Shown here: one piece after another, positions 25,201 through 39,159 of the stretch
Numbering within the stretch: the first letter of the stretch is position 1
Layout: every line of letters begins with the position of its first letter
Source: Dromaius novaehollandiae
Taxonomy: Eukaryota; Chordata; Aves; Casuariiformes; Dromaiidae
Reading direction: 5' to 3'
Assembly: GCF_036370855.1 (NCBI RefSeq)
Contig: NC_088108.1
Span: forward strand, 11,617,448-11,681,447
Length of the DNA stretch: 64,000 bases
Translations under genes and position numbers: made by a program
Notes under the pieces: generated by a model
The model's input: only the letters and a program-made list of their open reading frames with translations
The model's database searches: none
Told to the model about the DNA's origin: nothing

Positions 25201-26324
25201 TGGCAGGAGGCCAGCGCACACAGCAGTGCCACAGAGCCCGCAGCGATCCTGATCCACTGATCCTCTCACAGTGGGTTCATGGAGGGGCACAATGAACTGA
25301 CAGGCTTTCTGTCTTTCGCTAGCAGAGGCTCTGGTGCAAACTGCCTGGCTTCCCCGCCTCCTTCACCCTCCAGCTTGCCTGTCCCAGCTGTCAGGGCTGG
25401 GAATAAAAGTAGAAATAGGTGCCAAGGAATGGAGTTATTTCCAAGAGGGTGGGGAACGGTAACAGAGGGGCTTGCCAAACTAGGAGTGCCACCACAGAGA
25501 AGGTTTCCTTCTCCCACCTATTTCTGTCCAGGCTGAGCTTGCTTTATCGTGTGCTATGTGAGGGTGGACCAGGAGAACCGTATGGGACACAGCACAGTGG
25601 CGATACCTATACGCTGGCACTCTGGGCTCATATTTGAGTGTAGCACCTCCTGAATGGAGCACACACAGAGAGGAACAGCCCTCCAAAATGTTTCACAAGG
25701 CAAGACAGTGTAGAAGTAGCCTCAAAGCTGTGCCTGGGGCAGAAGAGATTCAAGAGAGAGAAAAGAGAAATGTAAGTGAGACTAATGGGGAAAATGCATT
25801 TAAGCTTTTGCATTTAAGGAATGTTACTTTTGTGTGAGAAGGTGGTTCAGAGAAGGCCAAGACAAAACCTTCAAGGAAACACAAGATTTGACCAGAGCAA
25901 GGACTAAATAGGAAATTCCGTGCTGTTTCCACGGGAAGCTTGAAGGAAAGAGGTTGATAGAAAAACAGATTTAGCTGTTTTACGGCAGATGAAGCATAAA
26001 TGTTGCTAAGCCTAAAGAAGGGAACGAGGAGAAATGCTTGCTAAACAGCCATGATTTTGGAGGATGGTATGCACAAATGCACACAGCGATTCTGTTGTGG
26101 AGTGCACCTTTTGACAGTGGTCGGGAAGGGCTGAACCCAGCATTAGGACACCTCTGTGTTTCCATCAGTAGGCAGAGAGGAACGGAGTGAGCAGCAGGGG
26201 CCTGTGCAACACTTGCAAGCACGCAGCAGTGTAATCCCGGAGATGAATGTGTGTCTGACAACAAACGTACATTAACTGGCATTATCTCCCAAATTAGGAA
26301 GGCTGCAGTTTCCCAGCTTAGCAC

Positions 26325-26485
26325 TGATGTGGCCCGGGGGATATTGTCTGAGGCCACGCGCTGCCATGGGGCTGCGGGCTGCGGCCACTGCAGGAGCTCG
26401 GCCTCGCTCAGCGAGGTTCGCTGGCCGCCTCGCAATGAAACAAGGGCTCCTGGAGCGGCGGTGTTACGGCGTTCGGTGCTGAGCA
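26325..26485. promoter_or_regulatory. CpG cluster
   Basis: About 16 CpGs in 150 bp (for example gaggccacgcgctgcc and gagcggcggtgttacggcg). It lies about 1.1 kb from the next cluster at 27.6 kb, and the pair brackets an AT-rich block. Function unknown. Confidence 0.45.
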
Positions 26486-26593
26486 AACCCCACAGAGCTG
26501 CCTTAACTACATTTCTACCACAACAATATTTTAGGAAGCACTGAGAAGACAAAGCTGGGTAAGATAGGGCATTTGGAGCAAATTAACAAAATC

Positions 26594-26614
26594 AATAACA
26601 ATAATAATAATAAT
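26594..26614. repeat. (AAT)n microsatellite
   Basis: Short run of aataacaataataataataat. Confidence 0.85.
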
Positions 26615-27617
26615 CACCGTCTTCCACAGCTGTTGTTTGAAGTCAAATTATGGTTTGCTATAAACAAGTTTTAAACTATAACTGCCTTTTTATATGTGAG
26701 TCTTAATTAAAATTATGAATTTTATAGTAAGTTTTTTTCCCGCATTACATGAATTCTTTCTTCTACTTTCTACTCAGGTAGCTTTTCCTTTAATGATCTT
26801 CACAGGCCATCTTTAAGGAAGAGGAAAGCAAGTGATTAATAAAAGTGTGAACAGGTGGTTGCTCTGCTACTAAAAAAGATCAGTAGTGCAATAATTTTGT
26901 AATTATTATTATACCTTTTAAAGGTTTTTAAATACATGATAAGATATTTCCCTATTGCTTCTTCTGGCACCCCTCTTGCTCCTGGCATCTCATTCAGAAT
27001 AATAATTAATGAGAACCGAGGTATCTAATATATATTTTATTCCTTCTGTTTCAGTCCCTTAAGTAACCATCTTGTCACATTTGTTATGCAAATTTTCACA
27101 CATTGCGTGTAATTTCAACAATATGTGAGAATGCCTCTCAAAATGCCTTGAGTATTTTATGTTATATATTTTTTAACAATTAACTTTTTTTTCTTGAAAA
27201 CAGCATTTTTCCATACACCCTCAGAGAAACAGATGAAGCTGCACAGTTGCTTTTGTTTTATCAAGGTGAAGGAAAGCAAAGAAACATTTAAAAGTATAAG
27301 GTGGTAATAATAATAATGAATTTTTTTAAAGAGACTCTGGTCTTTCTTAAAGGCTGCAATCTGCACAATTAGAAACAAAGTACATACTGTCTCCTCAGTA
27401 ACTACCCACTTAGACAGGTAAGCATTGTGCATGTGCTTAATTAAAGAAAGTTATTTAAAGCAGATGATGGACTGTGCAGCCTGTCAAAAAACCTGTGCTG
27501 TAATGAGAGTTCGGCCCATCCATTATGCATTTGTCAGCTTGGTCTGTTTGCCTCCAAAAGTTTTGTTTGCTGACAGAAGCAATCTCATCGTAGGCTAAAT
27601 AAAGGGGCATTTGGACA

Positions 27618-27735
27618 GCGGGGTGCCGGGACGCTGCGCAGAGGGAGGGTTCACGGCCGCACAGGCTGCTGCCCGGGGTGTGCGGGAGGGGAAGGCAGGA
27701 CCGCGCGTCGGCACGGGCACCCTTGCAGCACCCGC
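27618..27735. promoter_or_regulatory. CpG cluster
   Basis: About 14 CpGs in 115 bp (gccgggacgctgcgc, then gaccgcgcgtcggcacggg). Isolated and not linked to a recognisable exon. Confidence 0.45.
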
Positions 27736-30700
27736 AGCTTTGAAGTGACTGACCTCTGACTTTTCCAAGTAGCACCTCAGGTGGGATTTTCTGCAGGGCT
27801 AAGCATGGGCCTGTCTTGAGGAAGCAAATGGTAAAGTACCTGTTCACTGCAGTGGAAACAGCGCAGGCAAACCCCGTGCCCTTTTGAAGACATTCCCTCA
27901 CACAATATCCTGGAGCAAGGATCATTTTAAAGTTACAGAGTTTGAGAAGAAGATGTGGATCCAGTTCTTCATTGCTGTTTTAGTCTGTATTTATTTTGAC
28001 ACTGGGCACGTCCACTACCCATTCGGAGGGATCTGCAGCCATACTCCTGTACCCGAGGTAGTAGTGTCCCTGGGTGCAATAAACAGCCTTTAACCAGCTA
28101 ACGGACTTTAACCAGTCTGCTTTCCTCCTGGGTTCAGCTGGACTTTTCCTGCATGAAGCTGTGGGTTTCCCTGTTAGACTGCAGATGTGCGAAGTGGAGC
28201 AGACATCTCCTAAGATCCTGTCTGGGATTTTCAGCCAGCAGGTACTCATCTAGAGGGCGTAACGCCATTTGTCCTGAGCCCAAAAAGTATATACTTAATT
28301 TTAAACATGTGTGGGCAGCATCAGTTCAAAAAATATTTTGCTGGATTAACTACTGTACTCAGCACCTCACAAAATTAATCCTTATTTGGGGAGGGAATGT
28401 ATAATCACATGGGAAGTCTTTGTATACAATTTAGGGAGGGTAAGAAAGAGAGAGATCTAGCTGGTGCAGCCAGCGTGAAGTTGTGCACACCGATGTATAG
28501 GACGAGTTGGGTGTACTTCTGTGACACTCAAGCAACTATTTGAATTAAAGCCTTCTGGATGATTAAGTTGCTCGCCACCGTTCAAAAATAAGGAAATTTG
28601 GCCTGCTTTTGTGGCAGACTGTGGCATGTGAAGACTATGAGTTGGTTAGCACTGTAAAACTTAAGGTACAGAACCCTTCTCTAAAGATTTCATTTAATAC
28701 CTTCCAAAAAGAATGAGTCAGTGGGCCTGGAGTACTTAATGTTTTCTCTGTGGCTTTCTTTGGCAAGGATCCTAGGGTCATGCAACTCTCCCACCTGGTT
28801 CTGCCTTTTACCTTTAATCACACTTTTTGCAATACCAGATAATGGTAACCATTTGCCCACAGAGTCAGGCCTTGGAAGTCTGGTGACCTTTTTCATGCTT
28901 TGCTGGAGATGTGGTTAACAGTAGCATCATATGGGAGATTAACCTACAAACAGAAATGATTAATTAGGCAAATTTGAGGGAAAGTCAGACCAACTTTTAA
29001 AGGTGTTCCACGCTGATGAAGGCTGGAATTTCTCTGTAGAAAGAGTGGCTATTTTCTATACTGAAATATTTTTAGTTATTGTATGGAAGGAGAACTGTGA
29101 AATGCAATGTTGACATTTTGATGAGCAACTGCTGAGAGCTGAGGCTTGGGTTTGGGCTTCCCCATCCCCTTCCTCTGAGTTCAAAATTCTGTTTTGTTGT
29201 GAAATTTGAAGGTTGTTATATTTTGGGCAAATTTTAAAGAAAAAAATGTCAAAATTAAAAAGTTTTAATGGAGCCAATTGAATCTCCTCTCCTCCCAATT
29301 TTCAGTTCTGAAACTTTTTTAAACTTTGGTTTTTCAACCTGAATCAAGAATAAAAATACCTCTGAATTCTCAAACATATGCCGGGAAATCACTTCCCGTC
29401 CTGTTCTAACCAGCTGGAGCTGGAGTAGCCCGAAGTCAGGCTTTAACTTGTGATCGGATCTCAGTTAGGAAATCTCAGTCCGGGAAGGGGGGGAAAGGCA
29501 AGGTTGTGAGTGCCTGGTTCTGGGCTCAGCCCAGGCTTGCCTTTCATGCCATGTGAGTGCTGTTTTTACCTCCAGTGTATAGCCACAAGTTCCCAGCAAG
29601 GAAGGTCTGCTCCCAAGCCGCACTGCAGGCCTTGGGCGTGTTGGACCCTGTGCAGATCCCAGCACCTTTCCAGAAGCCTCAACACAAGCTGTCATGGGTC
29701 TGAATATGAGTCTAGAACTCTTCAGCTGGTGCTGTAAATGTCCCAGGGGCTGCTCTTTGTTGCATGAGTAGATATTGTTTGTCCCCATATCGTACTACGG
29801 GGGAGCCTCCACTGTGCCGTGACCTGTGCCGCTCCCAGTGCTGTGGTGGCCTGACACGGTGGGACCTCAGTGCCGACGCTGGAAACGCTGATGGAGATGC
29901 CACTGAGCTGTGGGCTCCCTCGCTGCGTGCACAGGATGTTTCTCATCAGCAGGCATGTAAATGAGAGAGCGTGCCTGTCAGCCGGCAGCAAGGGCGCCTT
30001 CTGTGCTACTTTGGGAGCAGAAGGTGAGGTTTCATTCACAGGGCACACAGGACATGCTAGGGGACAGGGCAACCCCCGGTAAATACAATGGAGGTAACAG
30101 TGAGCCCATTTCAGGTGGATGCCCCTGTTCAAAGGCAGAATTTGTGCCTCCCTCCAGTGCATGTTTAATTTCCACTGACTGTCACAGTGTTATTTTAAAG
30201 GTATGCCTCGTCCAAGTGGGCTGAAGTCAGGGCTGCCTGCAGTCTGTGTTGTCCAGACCCAGCCCTCAGGGTTTTGTCTGTGAAGATCGTCGTCAAGGGC
30301 AGAACCAAGCATAGCTCTGGAGGCCTGGAAGCTGGTGCTGAAGCTCCAGCTGTGAGGGTCAGCAGTGGTGTGTGCACGTGTCCGTGTGTCTGTGTGTCTG
30401 TGTCTGTGTGTGTATCTTGGCAAGCAGTGAGGAGCTGTTTCACCTGCTCCCTGTCCCCAGGCTGGCATCTCTCAGATGTAGCTCAGGTGGCCCTAAATTA
30501 TGCTGGCAGGCCGACCTGTCAGGACTTGCATGCTGAGCGTGACACACACCACTGATTCCTGCTTCGTGTTCCCTGCAGCTAGACCAGTGTCTCCTGTGTT
30601 CTCATCTTGCTGATGAAGCTGGCTGGTGCACTCTGAACCTGCTGGCCACAGGTATGGGGTGACGGAGGAGACGCTGTGCTCCCACGCTGCTGGGCACAGC

Positions 30701-33700
30701 AGCCCTCTCCTCTCCCCAAGGCAGCCGCTGTGGTGCCTCTGTCCAGGGTGTCTCAGAGGACACAAAAACAAACGTGTTAGTTGAGGGGAACTTCTGGAGG
30801 TCTGAAGCCCAATCTCCTGCCTGAAGAGGGATATCACCAATGCTAGACTATGTCAGCTTTGGGTTTGCTTGCTCTAGTCTTGCAAATGTCTGGGCTTTGA
30901 GAGGTTAGGCTGTCCGATTTTAGAAAAAAGAAATAATTGAAAATTAAACATAGATCTCTAGAATTGCTTCAGTCTTATAAAAATAGATGGCACAATAGCA
31001 GATTAACCTGCCCTCTCATGAATACTGTATCATGATAGTGCAGTTCCCAGGTCCACGTGAGGCCTCATCACCGGGGCAGGTCCCTTTGCTGCAAGCTAGT
31101 ATGTGCTAGAGCAGCCCTGATTCTGTTCTGGGTTACCTTTGGTCAGCACTTAATTCCCTTGAGTGCGTGTCAGGGAGCAGTAACTGTTTTAATGCTATTT
31201 TTGGATTTTCCTCCCGCACAGAAGAGTAAGCAATAACAGGCCCTGAGTTTCTGACTGCCAGATTGTGCCGAGGAGCATCACTGCTGAGGCAGCGAGTCAC
31301 AGCAGCATCACTGAGAGCAGCACCTGCGGCCCGTTTCAGTGCAGGGCACTCTCCTTTAAAACAAATGAGTCCAGAGGTCTAACGCTTCGGATATTTGGGC
31401 GTTCTTGTCCAGTACTTTCTATGCAGAACCCCACCTGCCCTGAATATGGCAAACTTTCAGCTCCTAAATTTTTAAAGGTAATTGGGCAGGAGTTATAACC
31501 AGCCTTGTGTGTAATGTAGGAGGGCTATGCTGCCCTCCCCAAGATGAAAAGACACGCAATAAAAATGTAAATATCTGCCTTGAAGGCTTTCTTAATAAAC
31601 CCTGTAATTTCCTTAAAATTCTTGCTATAATATAAAAATTCTAAACCACTTTGAGATGAGCTATTTTAGACTGTAATTGGGCTATTCATTCCCTATGCAT
31701 ACTGCGATCCTAATCTAATATGTAACAAGAACTTAAAAGCTAATCAATAATGGAACACGATTCTCTATCAGTAGAGCTGCCTGTTGACTCCTATGAGAGG
31801 GATCTTCACAAGACAGCTTGGCTCTGATGACAGCTTTATATTTATTTTAAACATGAAGTTGAAACATCATCTTTCTTTATATTGTCACTTCCAATTATTT
31901 TTAGAACAAAAACACCAGGGGGAAATGAGATCCTCATCCTGAAAAGCACATTCATATTTGATAAATAGCCACAAATTCTGGAGAATGTTTACTGAAATGT
32001 GGGCTTGAAATGCTTTCTCAGGCATTTTACTAAAGCCTTAGATTATTGTCAAACGTGCCCGGGCCACTTTACCAAGCTGCTCCTTCCCTGTGCCTCAAAG
32101 GTAGAGAAAGAAAGGGGCTGATTAGCCTGGTGCTGGACCTCAGGGTTTTCCCCGGGTAATACCAGGGTAAAAGTAGCATTGAAGGGGAATCAAAGTGAAC
32201 CGCCACTTATTGTCCTTCAGTGGAAGTCAGGAAACCTTTTATACCCTCACGTACAAAAGAGAAATTCCCACTTTTCATGTCTAGGCAGTGGCTTGAGATG
32301 CAGAGGGTGGAGGGAAGGGGGTTAACTAAGTACACAGATGTGCCTAAAACCATATCAATCATAGGCATGAAAAAATGCCACTCTTTTAATAGGCAGACTG
32401 AACCAGTGTGCACAGCTGGATTTTGAATTTTATGGGCTCTCTCAATAAAATGGAAGTAGAAGACATCTTACATCATTCCCAGAGCTCGACTATTTGCGCA
32501 CTGTGCCGCTTTCCCTCTGCACCGCATGGTGATGCTGGAGCTGATGATCCTAAGAGCTCAGACCTGCAGTTGTAGCCACATAGAAACCCCTTGCTGCTGT
32601 CTGGAGCCAATTAATGTGCATTTTGGAAATACATGGTGGGTTTCTGATGTCACGTACACTTCTACAAAGTCAATGGATTTAATCTGGAATTACTCAGGGT
32701 ATGAGGGATCAGCAGCTGGCTGGGAAAACTCCTCTCTGGAGGGTCCTAAATGCCAGTGATTTCACTTGATTATTTATTGAGCTTTATAATAATGCATATA
32801 TCCTCACACACAGCCCTTCCCCCTTCTCCTGCAAATTACCCTGCAGCTTTCCAGTCCTTCATTATGTTGTACTGGTTAAGGCTTTACCAAGTAATCAAAA
32901 CATCCAGGAAGGAAAGCTTGCTAACTGCTGAGCTAAGCTTGAACACTGACCCTATCTCTTAACTGTATCAGAAACTTTATGTACATCATAAAAATGTAAT
33001 AATCACTATGGTAACTGCTCATTCATATTAACTAAAGGGGTAAATAGAGTTGTGTAATATAGCCAGTGCTAATGCTGGGAGCACAAGGGACGTCTCCCCA
33101 CTGAAAGGTTTAATTGATATCCATGCCCTATAGGAAAATTTGCTTTTTCCTCTTAATAGGTATATTTAACATCTTTAAGGCAGTTCTCTTTCGTTCTGCT
33201 CCCACTCATGCCTTGCAAAGCCTTTGGGCATGGAAGGCAATTAGCCAGTTGCAAGGAGATGGCAGATCGAGCATGAGGCTTTGTTTACCTTCATTTCACT
33301 CCTGCTTTTAACAGTGCAATAATTTGACGCTGTGTTTTTCTCAGGTGATGTCCCTTGTTCCAGCCGGGCTGCGCAGAGGGAAGGACAGTGTGTGTTCCTC
33401 CTCTTAGTGTAACTGCTGTGTCAGTGCCCGGCGACCGGCTACTCGTGGGCCTGGGCCCGCTGCTGCCACTGATGCCTTGCCTGACGCTATGGCCTCTGCT
33501 TTGATCACTTCCACAGTGAAGCTAATTCCCAGGCTTTGTCAGATGCTCAGAGAGGGTCTATAGAAGACGAGACCGAAGGAATGACTGGGAATTCTGTAAT
33601 GGCCAGTCTGGGACTACATAAAGTATAGCTACCTGGCTTCTTATCCACGTAACCTTACAACACTGACACGATTAGAAAGCATAAATATGTGTACATGTAT

Positions 33701-36700
33701 AAAGGCATAGAGATATATTACTTGTCTCTTCTAGTTTGTTCAGTTGTTGTAGGAAGGCTGGTTTTGCAGTTTAAGCTGGAGGGTGATTATCATCCTGGCG
33801 TTTTACAGAAGTGAGCTTAACACTCATGCCTTTTATACAGCTCTGAGGCCTGAAAAATTTCAGTGGAGGTTTCAGCTATAGCTTCCACTCCAGAGCAGGA
33901 CTCATGTTCCCATTGAACATTGCTGTGGTCAGCAGCCGTGTCTGCTTGCACCAAGTTAGTCTTTTAAACAGCTTCACTAGTTCTCTGGGGACTGTTGAAA
34001 ACATGAACTGTTTATGCCTTGGCCACGCCAAAGAAGTGGAGGATTGGGGCGTGCATGCTGTGATGCTGAATGAGTGAGTTATGGTGCTCTTGGGTTATGT
34101 TAGAGCTTTACAATATATAGGGATACCTTCCTACTGATGGAGCATTATCCCTGTCTGTCTTGGCACATTCAAATGGATGTCACGGTGCTAAATCTGAATC
34201 TGAACTCAAATGTGCTAGTCTTCTTGTTGGAAAGAAAAAAATGTTTTCTTGGTTGCAGTTATTTCTTTTATTTCATGATTACACCTGGCAGCCAACATCT
34301 GCTGGACTAGCAGCCCTGGAGATGAAAACGTCTGCAGCCATAACTGGGTCCTGGGGCAACCCTATGTCTGTGCAACTTATTTACCCGTGGATTCCTAAAT
34401 GAGACACTACAGGTCAAAGGCATTCCCCATGTAGTTACTGAAGTCACACCCTGGGTGCAGCTAGCCCAAGCAGCACAGTGAGTGCACTCAGATTGCAAAA
34501 GATGTCTCCTATCTATTCCCAAACACGCTCTCCATAAGCCTCAGTTTAGTATTTTTCCCTTTCCCCAGCTGAATCTCAGTCTGCAGCTTGAATAATACAT
34601 GTAAGTTTTTGACTGACATTCAGTCTGAAGCATTTAGCTATCTTGATGTCTTGTCAAGTCATCCTTTGATAAAAGCATTTTAGGTGCCACAAAATGTAAT
34701 CACTTCGCTGCAGCAGTCTACATAGCAGATTCAAGTTTCTCTGCACATTTTTCAGCTAAGGATCTTTGGCACTGTCGATAGATCTGTTCCATGGGTGATT
34801 TTGGATGGATCTATTAATATTGCCTCTAAGAGTAATAAGTCCTGCTCTTTTACAGAGTGAATCATCTATCTCTCATGTGGACAAGTGAAATTCTCCCTCT
34901 TCGGACTTGTAGTCCAGAAGTTGGCAGGGCTTCCTGTTTTGTTAATAGTCTTCATACAGCAGTGAAGTCATTTCAAAAATAGTTCAGCCCAGTTTTGGGG
35001 CCAAGTAGTATGTCTTTTGGTTATTTGTTCTTCTAGACAGGCCATGTCACCATTAGTCATACTTCAGAATGATGGTTTACTTTCATTATTCACTGCCTGC
35101 ACTGCTTCCGATTCAGCGCTTTCTAACTCAGCAAGATTTTCCTGTGCTAATTCATCTGAATCATTTCTAGAAGAGCTTATATCAAAGGACACATTCTCAA
35201 TGTTAATAAAGTACAGGGGCTTTGAAACAGCTTGCAATGCCAATTCTTTAAAAATGAGCTTTTTAAAGGTGTTTATGCTATGTATGTGAACACAGTATGA
35301 GTCAGTAGAGGGTCTAAAGATGATTTATAGCCGTTTCCCTCTTTATTTACGTTCTATCCACGACATCTAGTGCACATTTGCTCTGGGATGAGAACTGGAC
35401 TAACATGGTTCTAGACTGAATATTGGGCGTATTTAAATAAAACCACAGCCCCTGGCAAGGTTTAGGATGTGGCTCTCAGATAGCACCACTCATAAGGCCC
35501 TCTAAACCTGCACAATCTGGTACGTGTCCAGTGACTCCTATGCCCGGTGAGGATGACTGTGATCTCATGGCATGGTCCCTGCTCCTGCCTGCCATCACTG
35601 CAGAGAGCAGTAAGTCACGGTGGGGTTTCGGCAGGGCTCAAGTGATTCATGTGCTTTGATGGAGGCCTGCCCCTGGGGCTGTCTTCCCCTGTGTTTGCTT
35701 ACTGGGAACATACAGAGTACCTATGCTGTGATGTTGATACATTTGTATGTTACACACCTGGCTCCACACATCCCCTTTCTGTTTCCAGTGCTCAGGGCAG
35801 AGGTTTGATCTCACCAGTTGCTTTTCTGAATGGGTAGTTGTCTGTTTGAAGGCTCCTCAGTTTGGATGCTATTTCTGACAGACACGTGAGTCATCTTGTT
35901 GCAGGTAATACATTCCTCGGTCACCAGCCTCCTTGTATTAGCAGTGAAATGCAAAATTAAAAGGCTTAGGAGTAGGACCTGCGTGTCTATCAGTATGTGT
36001 GATATTTATTCTGAGTACCTGGACAGCTTTGGTCTTGTATTTGGAGGTTTCTATTGATTTTAGGTGGCTTGAGGCTTGTGTGTGCTTGCCAGGTGGGTGG
36101 TCTGCATGGCTCAAAGCCTGCTCAGCTCCCTGTTTTAAAGAGTGTGAGCATGGACCTCTGTCTTCACTGTTGCAGCCCAGCTTTAAGAGGAGCTGGTGTT
36201 TCCATTTGCCAGTACTTGGAAATATACCTGCTCTCCCCCTTCCTCCCCACGGCCAGCCACTTTTGTTTTTCTGATCCCTGGGCGGCAGGGCTGGCATCTC
36301 TCTGCCCCGGGATTACTGATTGTGCGTGTTGCTGCTCAGCCCCCTTCCAGCTCTCCAAACCAGTACAAAGCGCTGGGCTTTCAGCCAATTTACTCACAGG
36401 TTCATCATATGCTGACATTGTTTGTCTATAAATAGGTCTACCTTTACTGACTTTATTGATTCAGCTGCCTCACTTCTCACTAATACTCTTTCTAATGTAT
36501 CCAACCTGCCTTGGTATTTCACCTAATGAAAGGCTGAAGTCAGAGGGGTAGAGGTCAAAGAGGGTAAATTGCAAGCGTAAAGGTCCTGGGCTTTAGAAGC
36601 AGTGTTTGCTAGGTGAGACCACAATCTTGTCTGCAGAGCAGAGCTGCAACTCTGAGCTCTCTTCCCTGCCAGAGAAAAGTAATCCATCAAGCCACTTTCA

Positions 36701-37538
36701 CATTTTATTGATAATAATTGGAATTAAACTAAGCTTGTTTTGCAAAGCCCTTGATCTGATTCATTCACAGGCTAACAATGATAACGTAAATCCTAGCTGC
36801 CCATCTCAGACAGTACAACTTTGAAAACAGGGAGCAAAATTTCCCTCACAGATATGAACACGTCAAGTGATGTTTTTCTTGAAGTTAACCCAAATTAACA
36901 GACCAAAGTTGTACTTGTCTTGATTGCAAACTTTAATAGGTTATTTGTATGTTTTCTTTATTTAGGATTTTTTTGTAACTGATTGGGCAGTTTTTATACG
37001 TCGTCTAGCTCTCTGGTGGTGTGGAAGCAGAAGTGCCAAGCAGTCCGTCTCGGAGCCTGTAGCAGTAAGGGAGCCTCTCCCGTGGGCCGGGGCTGCCAGA
37101 TTAATAGGCCACTAAATACCGCGCTCAAACCAAACACCCCCCCCACACCCTTACAAAATATAGGCGATGATAGAAAACGTTTCACATTGTTAGAAGTTTA
37201 TACTATCTCTGACTTCAGAAATGTTGCCATTAACCTGGGAATTAATCAGAGATTTTCATTTACTCCTTGTTCTGAACTATAATGAGCCCTTTAACAATAT
37301 AAATAAAAAGATCTAAAGATTCAATAAGCTATAATGTCACAAATGGCAATCATGTACCCTGTGAGGCCTCTGCGTAAAAAAGCATCTCACAGCTGGAAAC
37401 AAATGCTTCTGTATAACATTGTAAATAACCTCTAAGCCCACTACTAATTAAACTGAAGATTCACTTCTCCTGGGCATTGAATATATGAACCAATTAAGAA
37501 AATATCATTTCTTCTCAGAGACCTGCACTATCCCTCTT

Positions 37539-37633
37539 AAAAAAAAAGGGCGGGGGGGGGGGGGAAGGGGGGAGAGAGAGAGAGAGAGAAAGAAAGAGAA
37601 AGAAATAAGGGGGGGAAGGAAAGAAGAAAGAAG
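37539..37633. repeat. 95-bp purine-only tract (poly-A, poly-G, GA repeats)
   Basis: Apart from a single C, a T-containing aaataagg and little else, the plus strand has only purines: an A9 run, a G-rich block with runs of 12 and 6 G, then (GA)n and GAAA repeats. Such tracts can adopt triplex or G-quadruplex forms. Confidence 0.9.
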
Positions 37634-38394
37634 TTTCACAGAAGGCACCACACTGATGCACTGGGGTTACAATAATGAGACATTTCTGCTTTAAGCAAAT
37701 TTTGCACCTGTAACCTGCAGAAATATAGCCATAGCACTTGAAAAATTACTTCAATGCTGCACAGTGCCATGAAAATTTATCTTTGAGATGATTTTATTGC
37801 ATGGTTACCCTAGGCAATTAAATCAATAAATCTTAACTGTCAGAAGGGTTGGCCCGCTGCCAGGAATAAATGAAATGCACGGAATCAGTAAATAAAAGGT
37901 TTCTGACAACTCATTCCAGGAATTATTTAGCAGTTGGGCTTTTTGTTGGTGTTGGTGTCGGTGTTGCTTTTGTCTCCAGCATTTATTGATGCTCTCTCTG
38001 AGAAATGATTATGCTAACATAAACAACGCAACCCAGAGATGCAGCTAGACAGCTGTGCGGGAAGAGTCGGGCTCTTCAGGGTTAGACATTACCCCCTAGC
38101 ATCACAAGTGAGCAGCAACTTTGGGGGGGGCTGTTCGGGTAGCCCTGGCGGAGGTGATCAGCAAACAGAGTTTTGAGCCACGGGCTGACAGTGTAAAGGA
38201 CATTCAAATGCAAGATATGGGTGTTTTGGGTGCTGGCCCATGGTGCTTCATTATTAAAATAGATGTGTTATTTTCATTAATTCAAAGAAGATGATTGAGA
38301 TTGAAATGCCTCCTTGAGACATGGAGGTTATGTTTCCTTGGGCCAAGAGAGTCCAGGGATCACTGCAGGAGATGCCAGGTTTGACAGCGAAACC

Positions 38395-38485
38395 CTAGTT
38401 ATGCCTGTATAAACCCCACGTGGTCAATGGAGCTGCATTATTTTTCATGCTGGTGTAACAAATCTGGAGGCCTGAATCTGATTTC
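38395..38485. repeat. Old hairpin-repeat relic
   Basis: The stretch holds 'tggtcaatggagctgcat', 'gctggtgtaaca' and 'gcctgaatctgattt', three pieces in the order typical of the amniote 'gtcaatggagctacacc...agaatctgg' repeat. One arm is too decayed to define. Confidence 0.4.
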
Positions 38486-38599
38486 ACTTATCCTCGTATT
38501 TGTCAAGTTAAGCTAGTGTGAAATATCTTAGAATTAGGCTCAGAATCTGTCTCATTCCAAAAGCCACAGACGGGAGGGCAGTCTATCTGCTCAATAAAG

Positions 38600-38700
38600 T
38601 CATGGCTTTTTAAAGTCCTTATGGTCATGTAGTCTGACCTCCTGACTATCAACAGACCACTAAATTTAACCTGGTAAGCCATGTTTCAAGTGTGTCTTTA
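38600..38700 (-). mobile_element. Old CR1 LINE fragment
   Basis: The plus strand reads ccttatggtcatgtagtctgacctcctg and then a 'cagaccactaaattt...' passage, which resembles the complement of an old CR1 subfamily 3' region (gtcatctagtctgacctcctg...caggccatagaattt). Only about 100 bp is recognisable before a GC-rich segment takes over. Confidence 0.65.
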
Positions 38701-39159
38701 GTGACTGGCCAGGCCGGCTCCCTTAGCAGCAGGGCGGCTGCCAGGATGGCAGCAGCAGTTGGATCCCACCACCCTGCCCCGGGGCCGGGGCCCCTCTGTC
38801 CCAAATGTCGCTGGCTGCAAGGATGCTGCTTACAGAGGAGGGAGCAACCCCCAGCTGAGCAACACAGGAGACGATTGCTGCCTGGAATAAAACTAATTAG
38901 ACAATCTGCGAGGCTGGTCCCCAATCCCCATCACATCAGGGCAGTTGGGAGAAAACGGTCTGTCCTTGACACCAGCTCTCTTGGGCCAGGAAGGTATTTG
39001 CATGCTGTGGAAAAGAGCCCTCTGCCCAAATGTGTCCATGACCTGCTGTCCCGGTCACAATTTTCTGCTCCCCCACAGCAAATCTATTCCCTGCTGTTGC
39101 AGCTGCGTTTGCCCTGGCAGGCTGTGGGCAGAAAACAGTCACAAGCGGCAGCTCAGGTG

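Larger units (their letters stand above)
22263..38394. other. Intergenic DNA, gene desert
   Basis: Sixteen kilobases without a recognisable exon. It includes two CpG clusters (26.4 and 27.7 kb), AT-rich blocks with homeodomain-type cores (about 22.78, 26.64-26.76, 31.6-31.76 and 37.2-37.33 kb) and the purine tract at 37.5 kb. A 170-codon minus-strand frame at 23230-23742 and a 190-codon frame at 25980-26552 have no domain or splice context and are taken as chance. Confidence 0.6.

Noticed and set aside
25980..26552. 190-codon minus-strand open frame
   Set aside because: It crosses a CpG cluster, the opposite strand is also open, and the translation shows no motif or splice context.
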